64,000 nt of DNA, from positions 567,303-631,302 of the forward strand of contig NZ_LT984887.1 in the NCBI RefSeq assembly GCF_900258475.1, given 5' to 3'. Source of the stretch: Anaerococcus sp. Marseille-P3915. GTDB lineage: Bacteria > Bacillota > Clostridia > Tissierellales > Peptoniphilaceae. Position 1 is the first letter of the stretch, and each line of letters opens with the position of its first letter. Below the pieces are notes generated by a model. It searched no databases and had not been told where the DNA came from. It saw only the letters and a list, made by a program, of their open reading frames with translations. Below, in pieces: positions 51,392 to 60,686 of this stretch. A program made the position numbers and the translations under genes.

Positions 51392-52918
51392 ATGAAATCT
51401 GAAATAGATATATTTAAAGAAGACTTAATTAATTATTTTTCATTGGAAAATACCAACGAAAAAATACAATTAGGAAATTCTTTAATTAAAACATGGAGAG
51501 AAAGTAAAAACAAATTTGAGCATTTAAATACTCATATATACCTAGTAGTTCGTGATTTATTATCGGTTTGTTATTCACAGAATAATTACTCACCCATATA
51601 TGATATATATAAAATTATTTGTGATCTTCCTTACTTCAAAGATGAGAGTAATTCTAATAAATTTATTATTAGAAATATTGTAATCAAGTCTTTACTTATA
51701 AAGTACTTAGAGACAGAGAGAAGTGATTTATTTCAAATAGCTAAGAAGCTAATACAAGAAAATAAAATAATAAAGGATGAAGTATTTTTTGATTTTATAA
51801 ATCTTAGTTATTTTGATGCATTGAAAAATGAATTAAATAACTTTAACATGAATATTGATTTCATTACATCAATCCAAAATAATAATATATGGACAGAAAT
51901 AACATTTATTTTACCTTTTCCATTGAAGTTATCAGAAATTCAATATAAATATAAAATTGATAAATTAAATGTTACTGTATCAACCGAACTATTTCAATCT
52001 GAAAATAAAGATAAGCTTAATATTAAATCAAATTCTGGTGCATTAGAAATGAAATATGATAAATATGGTCTTGTTACAAATACTGAGGTTAAGATTTGTG
52101 TTAATAAATATATGTCTATTGATAAACAGGTAAATATATTTCAAACTGACGAAAAATATCAAATTTCTGAACTATTACATGAGGCAATTTTTATATTAAA
52201 TAAAATAATTGATTCGCGAAGAATAATTGGTGACAACTTTTGGCTGAATAATATCAATATGTTCATGATTAAAAGTGTATCAGCCAGAATTTTTACCCCA
52301 AAATATGAAATAAGAAATATACCATTCTATAGTGGGCATAGTTATCAATTAAGTGATAGTTACAAATATAACTCAAAAGGTGAAATGATTGAGATTAATA
52401 ATAATATTAATCTACTAAATAATAAATTACTTTGGAAGTTAGCCCTTGCAGATAGTAAATCATATCTGCTTATCAATAGACTTGAAGAATCAATAATACA
52501 ATTAAATATTTCATTAGAAAATTTCTTTAATACTGTCGTAAGTGAATTGTTAAAAAAATATATGGACAATACAGACTATAATAACTTTATAAACGGAGTA
52601 ATTGACTATTCTAAATCAGAGCTTGAAAGCATAATAGAATATGATCAATTTGTATCATTAAAAACTAAAAATATTATAAAAGAACTCAAACCATCTATAT
52701 TTCAGTATATTAAATACTACTATAAATATGTACCAGAAAATAACAGAATAGATTGTAGCAAAACTCAAATAATATCGTCTGTTAAAAAAATTAGAAAATA
52801 CAGAAACGATATAGTACACGGTAATAATTTTGAACCTATAACAACGGAGCATGTATCAGAAGCTATAAATGAATTTGAAAATTTAAGTAACAAATTTTTA
52901 TTAAGTAAAGAACTTTAA
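51392..52918 (+). CDS. unknown protein with HEPN-like C-terminal motif
   Basis: 508 residues, not recognised as a whole. No signal peptide or membrane segment. The N-terminal 200 residues look helical, the middle (SEIQYKYKIDKLNVTVSTEL and following) strand-rich, and the C-terminal ~150 residues helical, with KKIRKYRNDIVHGNNFEP. RNDIVH fits the R-x4-6-H motif of HEPN RNases, with Asn after Arg as often seen. It lies five bases after the dehydrogenase gene and 34 before the epimerase, and it is markedly more AT-rich than both, which suggests later insertion into the capsule operon. A role in phage or toxin defence is possible but unproven. Confidence 0.65.
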   Translation: MKSEIDIFKEDLINYFSLENTNEKIQLGNSLIKTWRESKNKFEHLNTHIYLVVRDLLSVCYSQNNYSPIYDIYKIICDLPYFKDESNSNKFIIRNIVIKSLLIKYLETERSDLFQIAKKLIQENKIIKDEVFFDFINLSYFDALKNELNNFNMNIDFITSIQNNNIWTEITFILPFPLKLSEIQYKYKIDKLNVTVSTELFQSENKDKLNIKSNSGALEMKYDKYGLVTNTEVKICVNKYMSIDKQVNIFQTDEKYQISELLHEAIFILNKIIDSRRIIGDNFWLNNINMFMIKSVSARIFTPKYEIRNIPFYSGHSYQLSDSYKYNSKGEMIEINNNINLLNNKLLWKLALADSKSYLLINRLEESIIQLNISLENFFNTVVSELLKKYMDNTDYNNFINGVIDYSKSELESIIEYDQFVSLKTKNIIKELKPSIFQYIKYYYKYVPENNRIDCSKTQIISSVKKIRKYRNDIVHGNNFEPITTEHVSEAINEFENLSNKFLLSKEL

Positions 52919-52952
52919 AATACAAATTAAGTTAAATTAAAAAAGGAAAATT

Positions 52953-54038
52953 ATGAACAATATAGACTTAAAAAATAAAACAATATTTATAACAGGCTCT
53001 GCTGGCTTTATCGGCAGCAACCTTGTTTTAGAACTTTTAAAAACCCAATCCCCTATAAATATAGTGGGAATAGATAATATGAACGATTATTATGATGTAA
53101 ACATCAAAAAATGGAGACTTAAAGAAATCGAAAGATGTTTAGAAAATCATGATGATTCATCCTATACCTTCTACCAAGAAGATATAGCAGATAAGGAAAT
53201 AATTGATAAAATATTTAAAGAGCATGAGCCAGATATAGTTGTAAACCTAGGTGCCCAAGCAGGAGTACGTTACTCAATTTCCAACCCAGATTCCTATATC
53301 CAATCAAATATGATAGGGTTTTATAATATTCTTGAAGCCTGCCGCCATTCTTACGACAATGGAGCAAAAGGAGTAGAACACTTAGTATACGCTTCTTCAT
53401 CATCTGTATATGGATCAAATAAAAAAGTGCCTTATAGTACGGATGATAAGGTAGACAATCCAGTATCACTTTATGCAGCAACAAAAAAATCTAACGAACT
53501 AATGGCCCATGCCTATAGCAAGCTTTATAATATCCCATCAACAGGCCTAAGATTTTTCACAGTATATGGACCAGCAGGCAGACCAGACATGGCCTACTTC
53601 GGATTTACAAACAAACTCCTTAAGGGAGAAACTATAGAAATATTCAACTACGGAAATTGTAAAAGAGACTTCACCTATATAAATGATATAGTAGAAGGGG
53701 TAAAAAGAGTAATGCAAAAAGCACCAGAAAGAAGAAATGGTGAAGATGGATTACCAATTCCACCATACAAGGTATATAATATAGGAAATAACAATCCAGA
53801 AAACCTCCTAGACTTCGTAGAAATCCTACAAGAAGAGTTAATAAGAGCAAAAGTCCTCCCAGAAGATTATGACTTTGAATCTCACAAAAAATTAGTCCCA
53901 ATGCAGCCTGGCGATGTACCTATCACATACGCCGACACAAGACCACTTGAAGAAGATTTCTGTTTTAAACCTGATACTAGCCTTAGAGAAGGTATTAGGA
54001 AATTTGCTGAGTGGTATAAAGAGTTTTATAAAATATAA
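52953..54038 (+). CDS. UDP-glucuronate 4-epimerase (SDR family)
   Basis: Converts UDP-glucuronate to UDP-galacturonate for polysaccharide synthesis. The extended short-chain dehydrogenase has 361 residues with NAD-binding TIFITGSAGFIGSNL (~11-25), LGAQAGVRYSISNPDSYIQSN, the catalytic YAATKKSNE (Tyr-x3-Lys), RFFTVYGPAGRPDMA and CKRDFTYINDIVEG, typical of the GlcA epimerase branch (CapI/GAE-like). It uses the product of the dehydrogenase two genes upstream. AAAAGGA precedes the ATG. Confidence 0.93.
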   Translation: MNNIDLKNKTIFITGSAGFIGSNLVLELLKTQSPINIVGIDNMNDYYDVNIKKWRLKEIERCLENHDDSSYTFYQEDIADKEIIDKIFKEHEPDIVVNLGAQAGVRYSISNPDSYIQSNMIGFYNILEACRHSYDNGAKGVEHLVYASSSSVYGSNKKVPYSTDDKVDNPVSLYAATKKSNELMAHAYSKLYNIPSTGLRFFTVYGPAGRPDMAYFGFTNKLLKGETIEIFNYGNCKRDFTYINDIVEGVKRVMQKAPERRNGEDGLPIPPYKVYNIGNNNPENLLDFVEILQEELIRAKVLPEDYDFESHKKLVPMQPGDVPITYADTRPLEEDFCFKPDTSLREGIRKFAEWYKEFYKI

Positions 54039-54047
54039 CATTCAAAT

Positions 54048-54097
54048 AAAAAATTTCGTTATAAATGGATCACTATTTATAGCGAAATTTTTATTTT
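54048..54097. terminator. terminator after the epimerase, bidirectional
   Basis: AAAAATTTCG-T-TATAAA pairs with TTTATA-G-CGAAATTTTT (one mismatch) and is followed by ATTTT. It separates the plus-strand ugd unit from the convergent polysaccharide gene cluster. Confidence 0.87.
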
Positions 54098-54103
54098 ACA
54101 TAT

Positions 54104-54630
54104 CTAGTTTTTATAATTAATAAAATTATTATTAATATAGTCTTTAGTAGCGTGTTGATTTGGGATAATTTTACCTGGATTACCTATTACTATCGAGTGA
54201 TCAGGTACATCAAAATTAATATATGAATTTGGTGCAATCAATACATCATTCCCAACTCTAATCTTTCCTACTATTGTTGAATTGATACCTATCCATACCT
54301 CATCACCTATTATAGGCACACCTTTTTTCTTTCCCCTATTTTCTTGACCGATTGTTACACCCTTATGAATATTACAATTATTTCCTATGGTTACATTAGG
54401 ATTAATAGTTATAGCAAATGGATGTCCTATATATAAAGCATAGCCTATTTTGGCATCAGCTGAAATTTCAATAAAATTTTTATTCCTATTTACCACAAAT
54501 AAAATCTTGTAAACAAATTTCATTACTCGATTATTAGTAGCTTGGTATTTTCTAAAATATTTCTGAAATTTAGGTAACTATTTTTATTTTCTCCATATCT
54601 AAATATATCAGATTCTAATTTCTTATCCAT
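54104..54630 (-). pseudogene. serine O-acetyltransferase-like gene, frameshifted
   Basis: The intact frame 54104-54523 encodes a left-handed beta-helix acetyltransferase (hexapeptide repeats ADAKIGYALYIGHP, NVTIGNNCNIHKGVTIG, VPIIGDEVWIGINS, IVIGNPGKIIP) of the CysE/SAT type found in capsule loci. Its true start is at 54630 (MDKKLESDIFRYGENKNSYL), and that frame hits a stop at IIE. One base is missing in the A4 run of the codons GAA-AAT; with A5 the two parts join as ILE-KYQATNNRVMKF and give 175 residues. Either a natural loss, phase variation at a homopolymer, or a sequencing error. Confidence 0.8.
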
Positions 54631-54774
54631 TACTTTAATCCTTTCATTTTATCATTTTAAATTATAAAAATTCTATCATATAATATTTAATGGCATAAAT
54701 AGATTACAAAAAATAGGAGTAGTTAAACTGACCTTTTTTACATAATTACACGTATTCTATTAATAAAAGTAAGA

Positions 54775-54808
54775 CCTTAAGAATTTTAAAATTTACTTAA
54801 GGTTTTTT
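54775..54808 (+). terminator. hairpin with T tract in the gap after the flippase gene
   Basis: CCTTAAG (54775-54781) pairs with CTTAAGG (54796-54802), the loop itself rich in AATTTT/AAAATT pairs, followed by T6 on the plus strand and TCTTACTTTT on the minus strand. It probably terminates the flippase transcript on the minus strand as well. Confidence 0.6.
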
Positions 54809-54855
54809 ATGATCTCAAACTTGTCGATTAATTAAATCTTACTTCATATAAAAAA

Positions 54856-56352
54856 TCAAAATTTTATTCTAATCTTTGAAAATATACTTTTTATATATGT
54901 CTTATAAAAAATAAAGTTAATTAAAAACATAAAAAAAATTGAAATTAAAGAAACTTTGAAAGCATAGATTATCCAAGTAATCCATGTTAAATCTTCTATC
55001 TTAAATAAATTACCAATTAAAATAATTACTAAAACAGTTATAATATCTATCATAAATTGTTTTATAAAGTTACTAAACGGCCAATGAATGAGATTCTTAG
55101 AGTCATATATTGCCATCCATATTGTTTGATAAAACATTGCAACTAATGTTCCAACGGCTACACCAGCTAGTCCTAAAAACTTAACTAATACTATCGAGAT
55201 AACAATATTTAATATTGATGCCACTACATAATTACTTTGTGTTTCTTTATAATGGCCCCCAGCTAGTATAAGTAAATTATACGGTAATCTCAAACAGTGC
55301 CCTGCATTAGCCGCAACTATTAGCATTGAAAATACTGGTTGAATATAATTAGCATCGTGTATTCCTGCTGTGTATATTGCTACAAATGGGACAATTAGAA
55401 CACTTGTTACACCGAATATAAAAATAGTACCTGTATGAATACTCCATTCAACCCAGCCAAAGAAATTTCCTAACTTTTCTAACTCATTTTTTGCAAGCAT
55501 CTCACCCATTAGTGACTGAATACCATTAGTCATAGATAAAAGTAATCTTTTTACACCAGATACAACCAGATTATATACTGAATAAATTGAGACAGCTTGA
55601 AGTCCCATAAAAATCGTAAGAACAATATTATCAGTTCCATCTAAAATAACTGCAGCAACGTGTTGAGCAATACCATTCCATTTTTGCTTAATTGGTTCTC
55701 CAGTATATTTTATCTTCCAATCAATATTGTAATTTCTCTTTACATAAACCGAAAGAATAAGTGGTCTAAAAAGATATATAAAAGACGTAGTTAGTTTTAC
55801 TATGTGGATAGAAGCCCCTAATTTTATTAATATAAAACAAGCTAATGTATTTATAATTAAAGTAATTGTTTGTATATTATAAGAAAAGTAGCCCCTTTGG
55901 TTAGCTGTAACTAGCAAACTATTTACAATTCCAAAATAATATTGAGCAAAAGAACTTATACTTATTACGAGAATCATAGTAGCAGAATATAAGTATCCAA
56001 AATTACTCTTTGCAATTAATGGATAAGCAAACATAAGTATAATTACATAAATAAATAAAGTCCATGCTAGTCTAGTAAAAAACTTCTGTCCCGATACTAC
56101 AATTTTACTAATTTCATTATCATCTTTACTTGCTAAAGGTCTATAAAGAGATGATTGGATAACAGCACCAACACCCAGCTCTAGAAAAGCTATAATAGCT
56201 AAAAATTGAGTGATAGAATTAATTAATCCATTTACCTCTGATCCGTAAGTTTGTAAAATTAATTTAGGTACCACAAACCCACATATTATAGTGGTTATTT
56301 GAAATACCAGTGATGAACTTGTGTTGAATGCTAAAAGTTTTCTTCTGTTCAT
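54856..56352 (-). CDS. wzx: polysaccharide flippase (Wzx/oligosaccharide transporter)
   Basis: MOP-superfamily exporter that flips undecaprenyl-linked repeat units across the membrane. The 498 residues form about 14 hydrophobic segments. The start MNRRKLLAFNTSSSLVFQ, VPKLILQTYGSEVNGLINSI and the central LDGTDNIVLTIFMGLQAVSIYSVYN are characteristic of the Gram-positive capsule type. Terminal gene of the intact part of the minus-strand polysaccharide cluster. Confidence 0.92.
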   Translation of the reverse strand: MNRRKLLAFNTSSSLVFQITTIICGFVVPKLILQTYGSEVNGLINSITQFLAIIAFLELGVGAVIQSSLYRPLASKDDNEISKIVVSGQKFFTRLAWTLFIYVIILMFAYPLIAKSNFGYLYSATMILVISISSFAQYYFGIVNSLLVTANQRGYFSYNIQTITLIINTLACFILIKLGASIHIVKLTTSFIYLFRPLILSVYVKRNYNIDWKIKYTGEPIKQKWNGIAQHVAAVILDGTDNIVLTIFMGLQAVSIYSVYNLVVSGVKRLLLSMTNGIQSLMGEMLAKNELEKLGNFFGWVEWSIHTGTIFIFGVTSVLIVPFVAIYTAGIHDANYIQPVFSMLIVAANAGHCLRLPYNLLILAGGHYKETQSNYVVASILNIVISIVLVKFLGLAGVAVGTLVAMFYQTIWMAIYDSKNLIHWPFSNFIKQFMIDIITVLVIILIGNLFKIEDLTWITWIIYAFKVSLISIFFMFLINFIFYKTYIKSIFSKIRIKF

Positions 56353-56370
56353 TAAGATTATTTCCTTATA

Positions 56371-57294
56371 TTATTGGGTTTTAGCAGGTAGATTTATCCA
56401 GCTACCTAACTTAACATCCCATTCAAATGGTTCTATTTTATCAAAACCACTCCCATCAAAAAATGTTAATTCTCCAAAATAAATCTTATCATTACTTAAA
56501 TATAGATCAACTCTAACATGTGGTATTCCTTCGGATAAAATCTCTGCAATTTCTTTCATCTTTTCGAAATGATCTGGCTTAGATGGAATAATTTTAGCAT
56601 TAGGCATATTAAATGTAAAGCCTAACCAATTGAAATCCATGTCAAAAAAATCACCTGTAGTTTCTTTATTAGTATTCCTATCCTGGTATATTCCAACCAC
56701 TTTAGCTTTGCCATCAAAACAGTAAAATTTGTAATCCTTTAAATTTGTACCTGTTTCATCAGTCATATATTTTTCAGCAATAATCTTTCTAGGGACATCT
56801 TTATAAGGCCATTCTCTACCTAAAAGGTAGTAATCCTGTTTTAATCCTTTTCTCAAGTTTCTTTTAACTTTTTTTATATCCAATTTTGATTTATCTTTAC
56901 ATATACACATTCCAAGACCCGAATTATGATTACACTTTAGTACAAACTGGTTTGGAAGAGAATCGAAATCAATATCATCAGGATTATCCCAGACACCAAT
57001 CAGTGGAATAAGATATTCATCTCCAATTTTTTCGGATATATAATCTCGCACTTTGTACTTATCAACCATAATAGTATATTCTGGTCTTCTATTATAAAGT
57101 TTTAACCATTGTAACTTTTCATTGAATGTTGTTGGGTTATATAAATTCAATCCATACCCCATTGATGCATCAAAAAGCTTTACTAAAAATTTTGCATCGT
57201 CCGTGTCACTCAATATTCCGAGTTTAGAATTTACCCTAATTCTAACCTTGGGATTAATTAAATAATTTATAACATTTTCAAAAACATAATTCAT
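56371..57294 (-). CDS. ATP-grasp glycosyltransferase-like protein (TupA type)
   Basis: 307 residues, related to the TupA-like ATP-grasp group annotated as teichuronopeptide or glycosyl transferases in capsule clusters. NPTTFNEKLQWLKLYNRRPEY, MVDKYKVRDYI, FVLKCNHNSGLGMCICKDKS (nucleotide-binding loop), IAEKYM, KDYKFYCFDGKAKVVG and VDLYLSNDKIYFGELTF are the usual landmarks. It may transfer an amino acid or sugar acid onto the polymer, which would match the uronate pathway nearby. ATG 57294 follows AGGAG; the upstream TTG is rejected. Confidence 0.85.
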   Translation of the reverse strand: MNYVFENVINYLINPKVRIRVNSKLGILSDTDDAKFLVKLFDASMGYGLNLYNPTTFNEKLQWLKLYNRRPEYTIMVDKYKVRDYISEKIGDEYLIPLIGVWDNPDDIDFDSLPNQFVLKCNHNSGLGMCICKDKSKLDIKKVKRNLRKGLKQDYYLLGREWPYKDVPRKIIAEKYMTDETGTNLKDYKFYCFDGKAKVVGIYQDRNTNKETTGDFFDMDFNWLGFTFNMPNAKIIPSKPDHFEKMKEIAEILSEGIPHVRVDLYLSNDKIYFGELTFFDGSGFDKIEPFEWDVKLGSWINLPAKTQ

Positions 57295-57348
57295 ACTAAT
57301 TCTCCTCAATAATTTTAATGAATGTATTTTTATATGAGCTCTAACGAT

Positions 57349-58404
57349 TTACATAAATGATTTATATGGGACCACTCCCAACCCATTATTAAATAAACCA
57401 TATATATAAAGTGCTGAGAATATAAAAGTAAATATAATTATGTATAATCTTCTATATTTAGACTCATATACAATATTAGGTATTGATAAAGTAAATAATA
57501 TTGAAAAATAATTTGTAACTCTAGTAAATAACGAAAATGATATCGCACCCATTTGTATATAAATGGCTCCAAAAGAAGACTCATATCTCATAATTTCACT
57601 GTTCACTTTATTTTTCTTTAATAATACTCCTATAAAAATTACAATAAATGCATAGAAGAATAGAAGTTTAATTCCTTCACCACTAACCGCCACATTAGAG
57701 TAATTATTACTATACAAATTATATATTTTAGGTAATAATATACTAAATCCTATATAAGACAAAAGTATATATATAATATTTAATTTAAACGATGTTGATT
57801 TTTTTCTATTATACGATAATACATATGTCAAATAAAAAAATATTGCTGTTTTATGGAACGAAATAGCTAATAAAACTAAGATAAAATATTTTATCAATTT
57901 ATTTTTTTCTAAACACCTAAAGGCTATAAAACATAAAACACATGCAATGGATTGGCGTAAAATACACATATTGAAACCGATAAATTCTAATCCAGAATAT
58001 ATCAAAAAACTTAATGCCGGATATTTTGAATCCTTATATATAATAATTGAGAAAATGCCAAAAGTTATACAAAATACGATAACTTCAAATATTCTAAAAT
58101 TTCCAGTAAATAATGCAATAATTTTATTTAATAGAACATAACCCGGATCATAAATATGATTTGTAATAAAAAATTTCATACTAAAGTTAGGGTATAAATT
58201 TGAAAAGTAACTTCTGTAATTAATAACATCAACACCAAGTTCTTCATGCCTAAATATTCCAATTGAAAGTATTAATAAAAAACACACTATAAAACTTATA
58301 TCTCTTAATTTTATTCTGTAGTCAAATATTCTTATATTTTTGAAAGTTGTTTCTAAAAAAATATTAAATAATAATACTAACAGAAGTATAAAATATATCT
58401 TCAA
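57349..58404 (-). CDS. wzy: EpsG-family polysaccharide polymerase (Wzy)
   Basis: Joins flipped repeat units on the outer face of the membrane. The 351 residues contain about ten hydrophobic segments and EpsG-type marks: an N-terminal helix, RHEELGVDVINYRSYF in the first outer loop, DPGYVLLNKII, and the LRQSIACVLCFIAF helix with Arg-Gln before it. Very AT-rich (high Ile, Phe, Tyr), as is common for Wzy. The start is the first ATG; the assignment to polymerase rests on topology and context. Confidence 0.82.
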   Translation of the reverse strand: MKIYFILLLVLLFNIFLETTFKNIRIFDYRIKLRDISFIVCFLLILSIGIFRHEELGVDVINYRSYFSNLYPNFSMKFFITNHIYDPGYVLLNKIIALFTGNFRIFEVIVFCITFGIFSIIIYKDSKYPALSFLIYSGLEFIGFNMCILRQSIACVLCFIAFRCLEKNKLIKYFILVLLAISFHKTAIFFYLTYVLSYNRKKSTSFKLNIIYILLSYIGFSILLPKIYNLYSNNYSNVAVSGEGIKLLFFYAFIVIFIGVLLKKNKVNSEIMRYESSFGAIYIQMGAISFSLFTRVTNYFSILFTLSIPNIVYESKYRRLYIIIFTFIFSALYIYGLFNNGLGVVPYKSFM

Positions 58405-58436
58405 ATAATTCTCCTATAAATATTTTTACTGATAAA

Positions 58437-59531
58437 TTACTCATTTAATTTTAGACTTTCTAAATACTCTATCCAAGAGTTTAAAACAAAGGTAGATTTA
58501 TACTGATTTGCATTTTTTTTACTTTCTTTAGAATACTTATCTTGTAATTCCTTATCTTGTAAAACATCTATGATAGCAGAGCTTAATTCTATATAACTAC
58601 CTGTTTCTACTAAGAGTCCACTTTCATCATCATTTATAAGCATTCTAGGACCTCCACACGGGCAGTCAGTTGATATAGATGGGACTCCTGCTGCTAGTGC
58701 TTCCATAAGAGCATTTGGCATTCCTTCATAATCTGAAGATAAAACAAAAATCTCAGCTCTACTAAGAACACCAGGTATATCATCTGAATTTCCGCATAAT
58801 TTTATATTATTATTCAGTCTCTTTTTATCAATAATATTTTGAAGTTCATTTCTTAATGATCCCTCACCATATATATATAACTTAGCATATTTACATTTTT
58901 TAACAACTATTTCAAATGCATCAATAAGCATCTTATGATTTTTTTGCTCTTCAAGTCTTCCGCAAGTGACTATCGTATTCTCTTCAACGTTTCTTTGAAT
59001 CTTAAAAAAATCATCTTTAACAGCATTATAAATTACCTTTGATTTTCTCTGTAGTTTTTTTGGAAACCAAGCTTGAGCTTCATTAGTTTGGAATACACAT
59101 CCATCAGCTATAGGCATTATATAGTTACCAACAATTTTACCTAATTTACCTGCATATTCTTTTTCTGGATCATTTCTTACTGAAACAATACATTTTGTTT
59201 TTAAACCTATGGAAGACAATATAGCTCTAAAGTTTGCTTCAGCCATAAAAGAAATTAAAAAATCAGGATTTTGTGTCTTAAGTATTTTCCTTAGCTTGTG
59301 AATAAGTACAAAATTTCGTTTTATCCTATTTCCGGTATCTTGTTTGTCTAATAAATTAATCCTATTTATGTTTTTAGGAAAATCATATTCATTGTTACCT
59401 TCAAAGGTTGTAATTACTGTAGTTTTGTAATTTTGTTCGTGAAATCCAGTAGCCAATTGTAACATTGCACGTTCTGCTCCACCTTTTTCAAGGTTATTTA
59501 TATATAATACTATATTTGGTTTTGTTTCCAT
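58437..59531 (-). CDS. glycosyltransferase family 4
   Basis: Retaining GT-B glycosyltransferase of 364 residues that adds a sugar to the lipid-linked repeat unit. YINNLEKGGAERAMLQLA (acceptor/phosphate loop) is N-terminal, VTCGRLEEQKNH starts the nucleotide-sugar domain, and the donor-binding E-x7-E region is SSDYEGMPNALMEALAAG with STDCPCGGPRML after it, the latter resembling PglJ/PglH-type enzymes. Donor and linkage cannot be assigned. First of three adjacent GT4 genes. Confidence 0.88.
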   Translation of the reverse strand: METKPNIVLYINNLEKGGAERAMLQLATGFHEQNYKTTVITTFEGNNEYDFPKNINRINLLDKQDTGNRIKRNFVLIHKLRKILKTQNPDFLISFMAEANFRAILSSIGLKTKCIVSVRNDPEKEYAGKLGKIVGNYIMPIADGCVFQTNEAQAWFPKKLQRKSKVIYNAVKDDFFKIQRNVEENTIVTCGRLEEQKNHKMLIDAFEIVVKKCKYAKLYIYGEGSLRNELQNIIDKKRLNNNIKLCGNSDDIPGVLSRAEIFVLSSDYEGMPNALMEALAAGVPSISTDCPCGGPRMLINDDESGLLVETGSYIELSSAIIDVLQDKELQDKYSKESKKNANQYKSTFVLNSWIEYLESLKLNE

Positions 59532-59567
59532 AATATATCCTTAAAATATACGCTTAATTTTAGTAAA

Positions 59568-60659
59568 TCACAAATTCAAATAAAAATTTTGGATAGACTT
59601 TGCTACTTTTTTAATATTAAACTCACTATTAACTAATTCGCCATACAAATTTTTATGTTTACTGTTCTTTAAGCTGAAAATTTTATTTGACCATTTTTCT
59701 AAAGAGTCATTATCGTCTATCGAGATAAATTCTAGATTTTCAGTATACTTTACTTCTTTTGTAATTCGGTCAGAAGCGACACATTGTAATCCTGACGCCT
59801 GTGCTTCGACTAAAGAAACAGGCAAACCCTCATAAAGTGATGGAAGTATAAATACATCGAAAGCTTGTAATACTCTGTTGATATCATTTCTAACACCTAA
59901 AAATGTTATTTTATTTTCTATTAATGTACCCCTAATACTTTCATATAAATTTTCTTTTACACCTTTACCCACAAGAACTAACATAGCATCGGAGTATTTT
60001 TCTGCAATTATTTTAAACAATTCAATAATAAATTTGTGATTTTTGGGATAAGTATAATTAGCTACATGACCTATAACAAACTTATTGCTCAGATTTAGTT
60101 CATTTCTGACTTCATTCCTAATACTTTCATCAAAAATGAACTTTCTCATTTCTATCCCATTATAAATAATAGAAAATATAGACTTTGTACCAAATAACCA
60201 CTCACCTGACTCTGTTGAACAAGCCAAATTATAATCAGAGTATTTTACAATATCTCTATGCAAGTAATCAACGATTATTTTTTTAAGTCCAGTCCCGGAT
60301 GATGTTGAATGACTATGTGCTATTGTTATCAGTCCATAATTCTTTGCAATCTTTAAATAAATGGAAGCCGTGCTATCTAAATGCCCATGAATTATTTGCC
60401 AGTTTCCTTTGCTTAGGAGCTTATTCCGTGCAATTTTATAATCTAGTATATTATAAATCCTAAATCTAGGAATCGGATAAATTTTGCCTCCCAAACTTTC
60501 TATTTCATCGTCATAATGGCACCTCTTATTAGTATGAACAGCGAAATCAAATTGCACCTTTGTCCTATCTATATTCCTATAAATATTCATTATTAGAGTT
60601 TCAGCACCGCCTCTATCCATTCCACCAATCACATGCAAAATTCTTTTTATATTACTCAA
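59568..60659 (-). CDS. glycosyltransferase family 4 (EpsF-like)
   Basis: 363 residues. The opening RILHVIGGMDRGGAETLIMN, HGHLDSTASIYLKIAKN, IAHSHSTSSG and IGHVANYTYPKNH are typical of the EpsF-like branch. The donor site reads PSLYEGLPVSLVEAQASGLQC (E-x7-E; quoted short: PSLYEGLPVSLVEAQ). It follows the third GT gene by 27 bases and shares the cluster promoter outside the window or upstream. Confidence 0.88.
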   Translation of the reverse strand: MSNIKRILHVIGGMDRGGAETLIMNIYRNIDRTKVQFDFAVHTNKRCHYDDEIESLGGKIYPIPRFRIYNILDYKIARNKLLSKGNWQIIHGHLDSTASIYLKIAKNYGLITIAHSHSTSSGTGLKKIIVDYLHRDIVKYSDYNLACSTESGEWLFGTKSIFSIIYNGIEMRKFIFDESIRNEVRNELNLSNKFVIGHVANYTYPKNHKFIIELFKIIAEKYSDAMLVLVGKGVKENLYESIRGTLIENKITFLGVRNDINRVLQAFDVFILPSLYEGLPVSLVEAQASGLQCVASDRITKEVKYTENLEFISIDDNDSLEKWSNKIFSLKNSKHKNLYGELVNSEFNIKKVAKSIQNFYLNL

Positions 60660-60686
60660 AATATCTCCTAATTTTATTTCTTGAAA

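Noticed and set aside
53215-53901. Minus-strand frames opposite the epimerase gene
   Set aside because: Leu/His-rich antisense shadows without ribosome sites.
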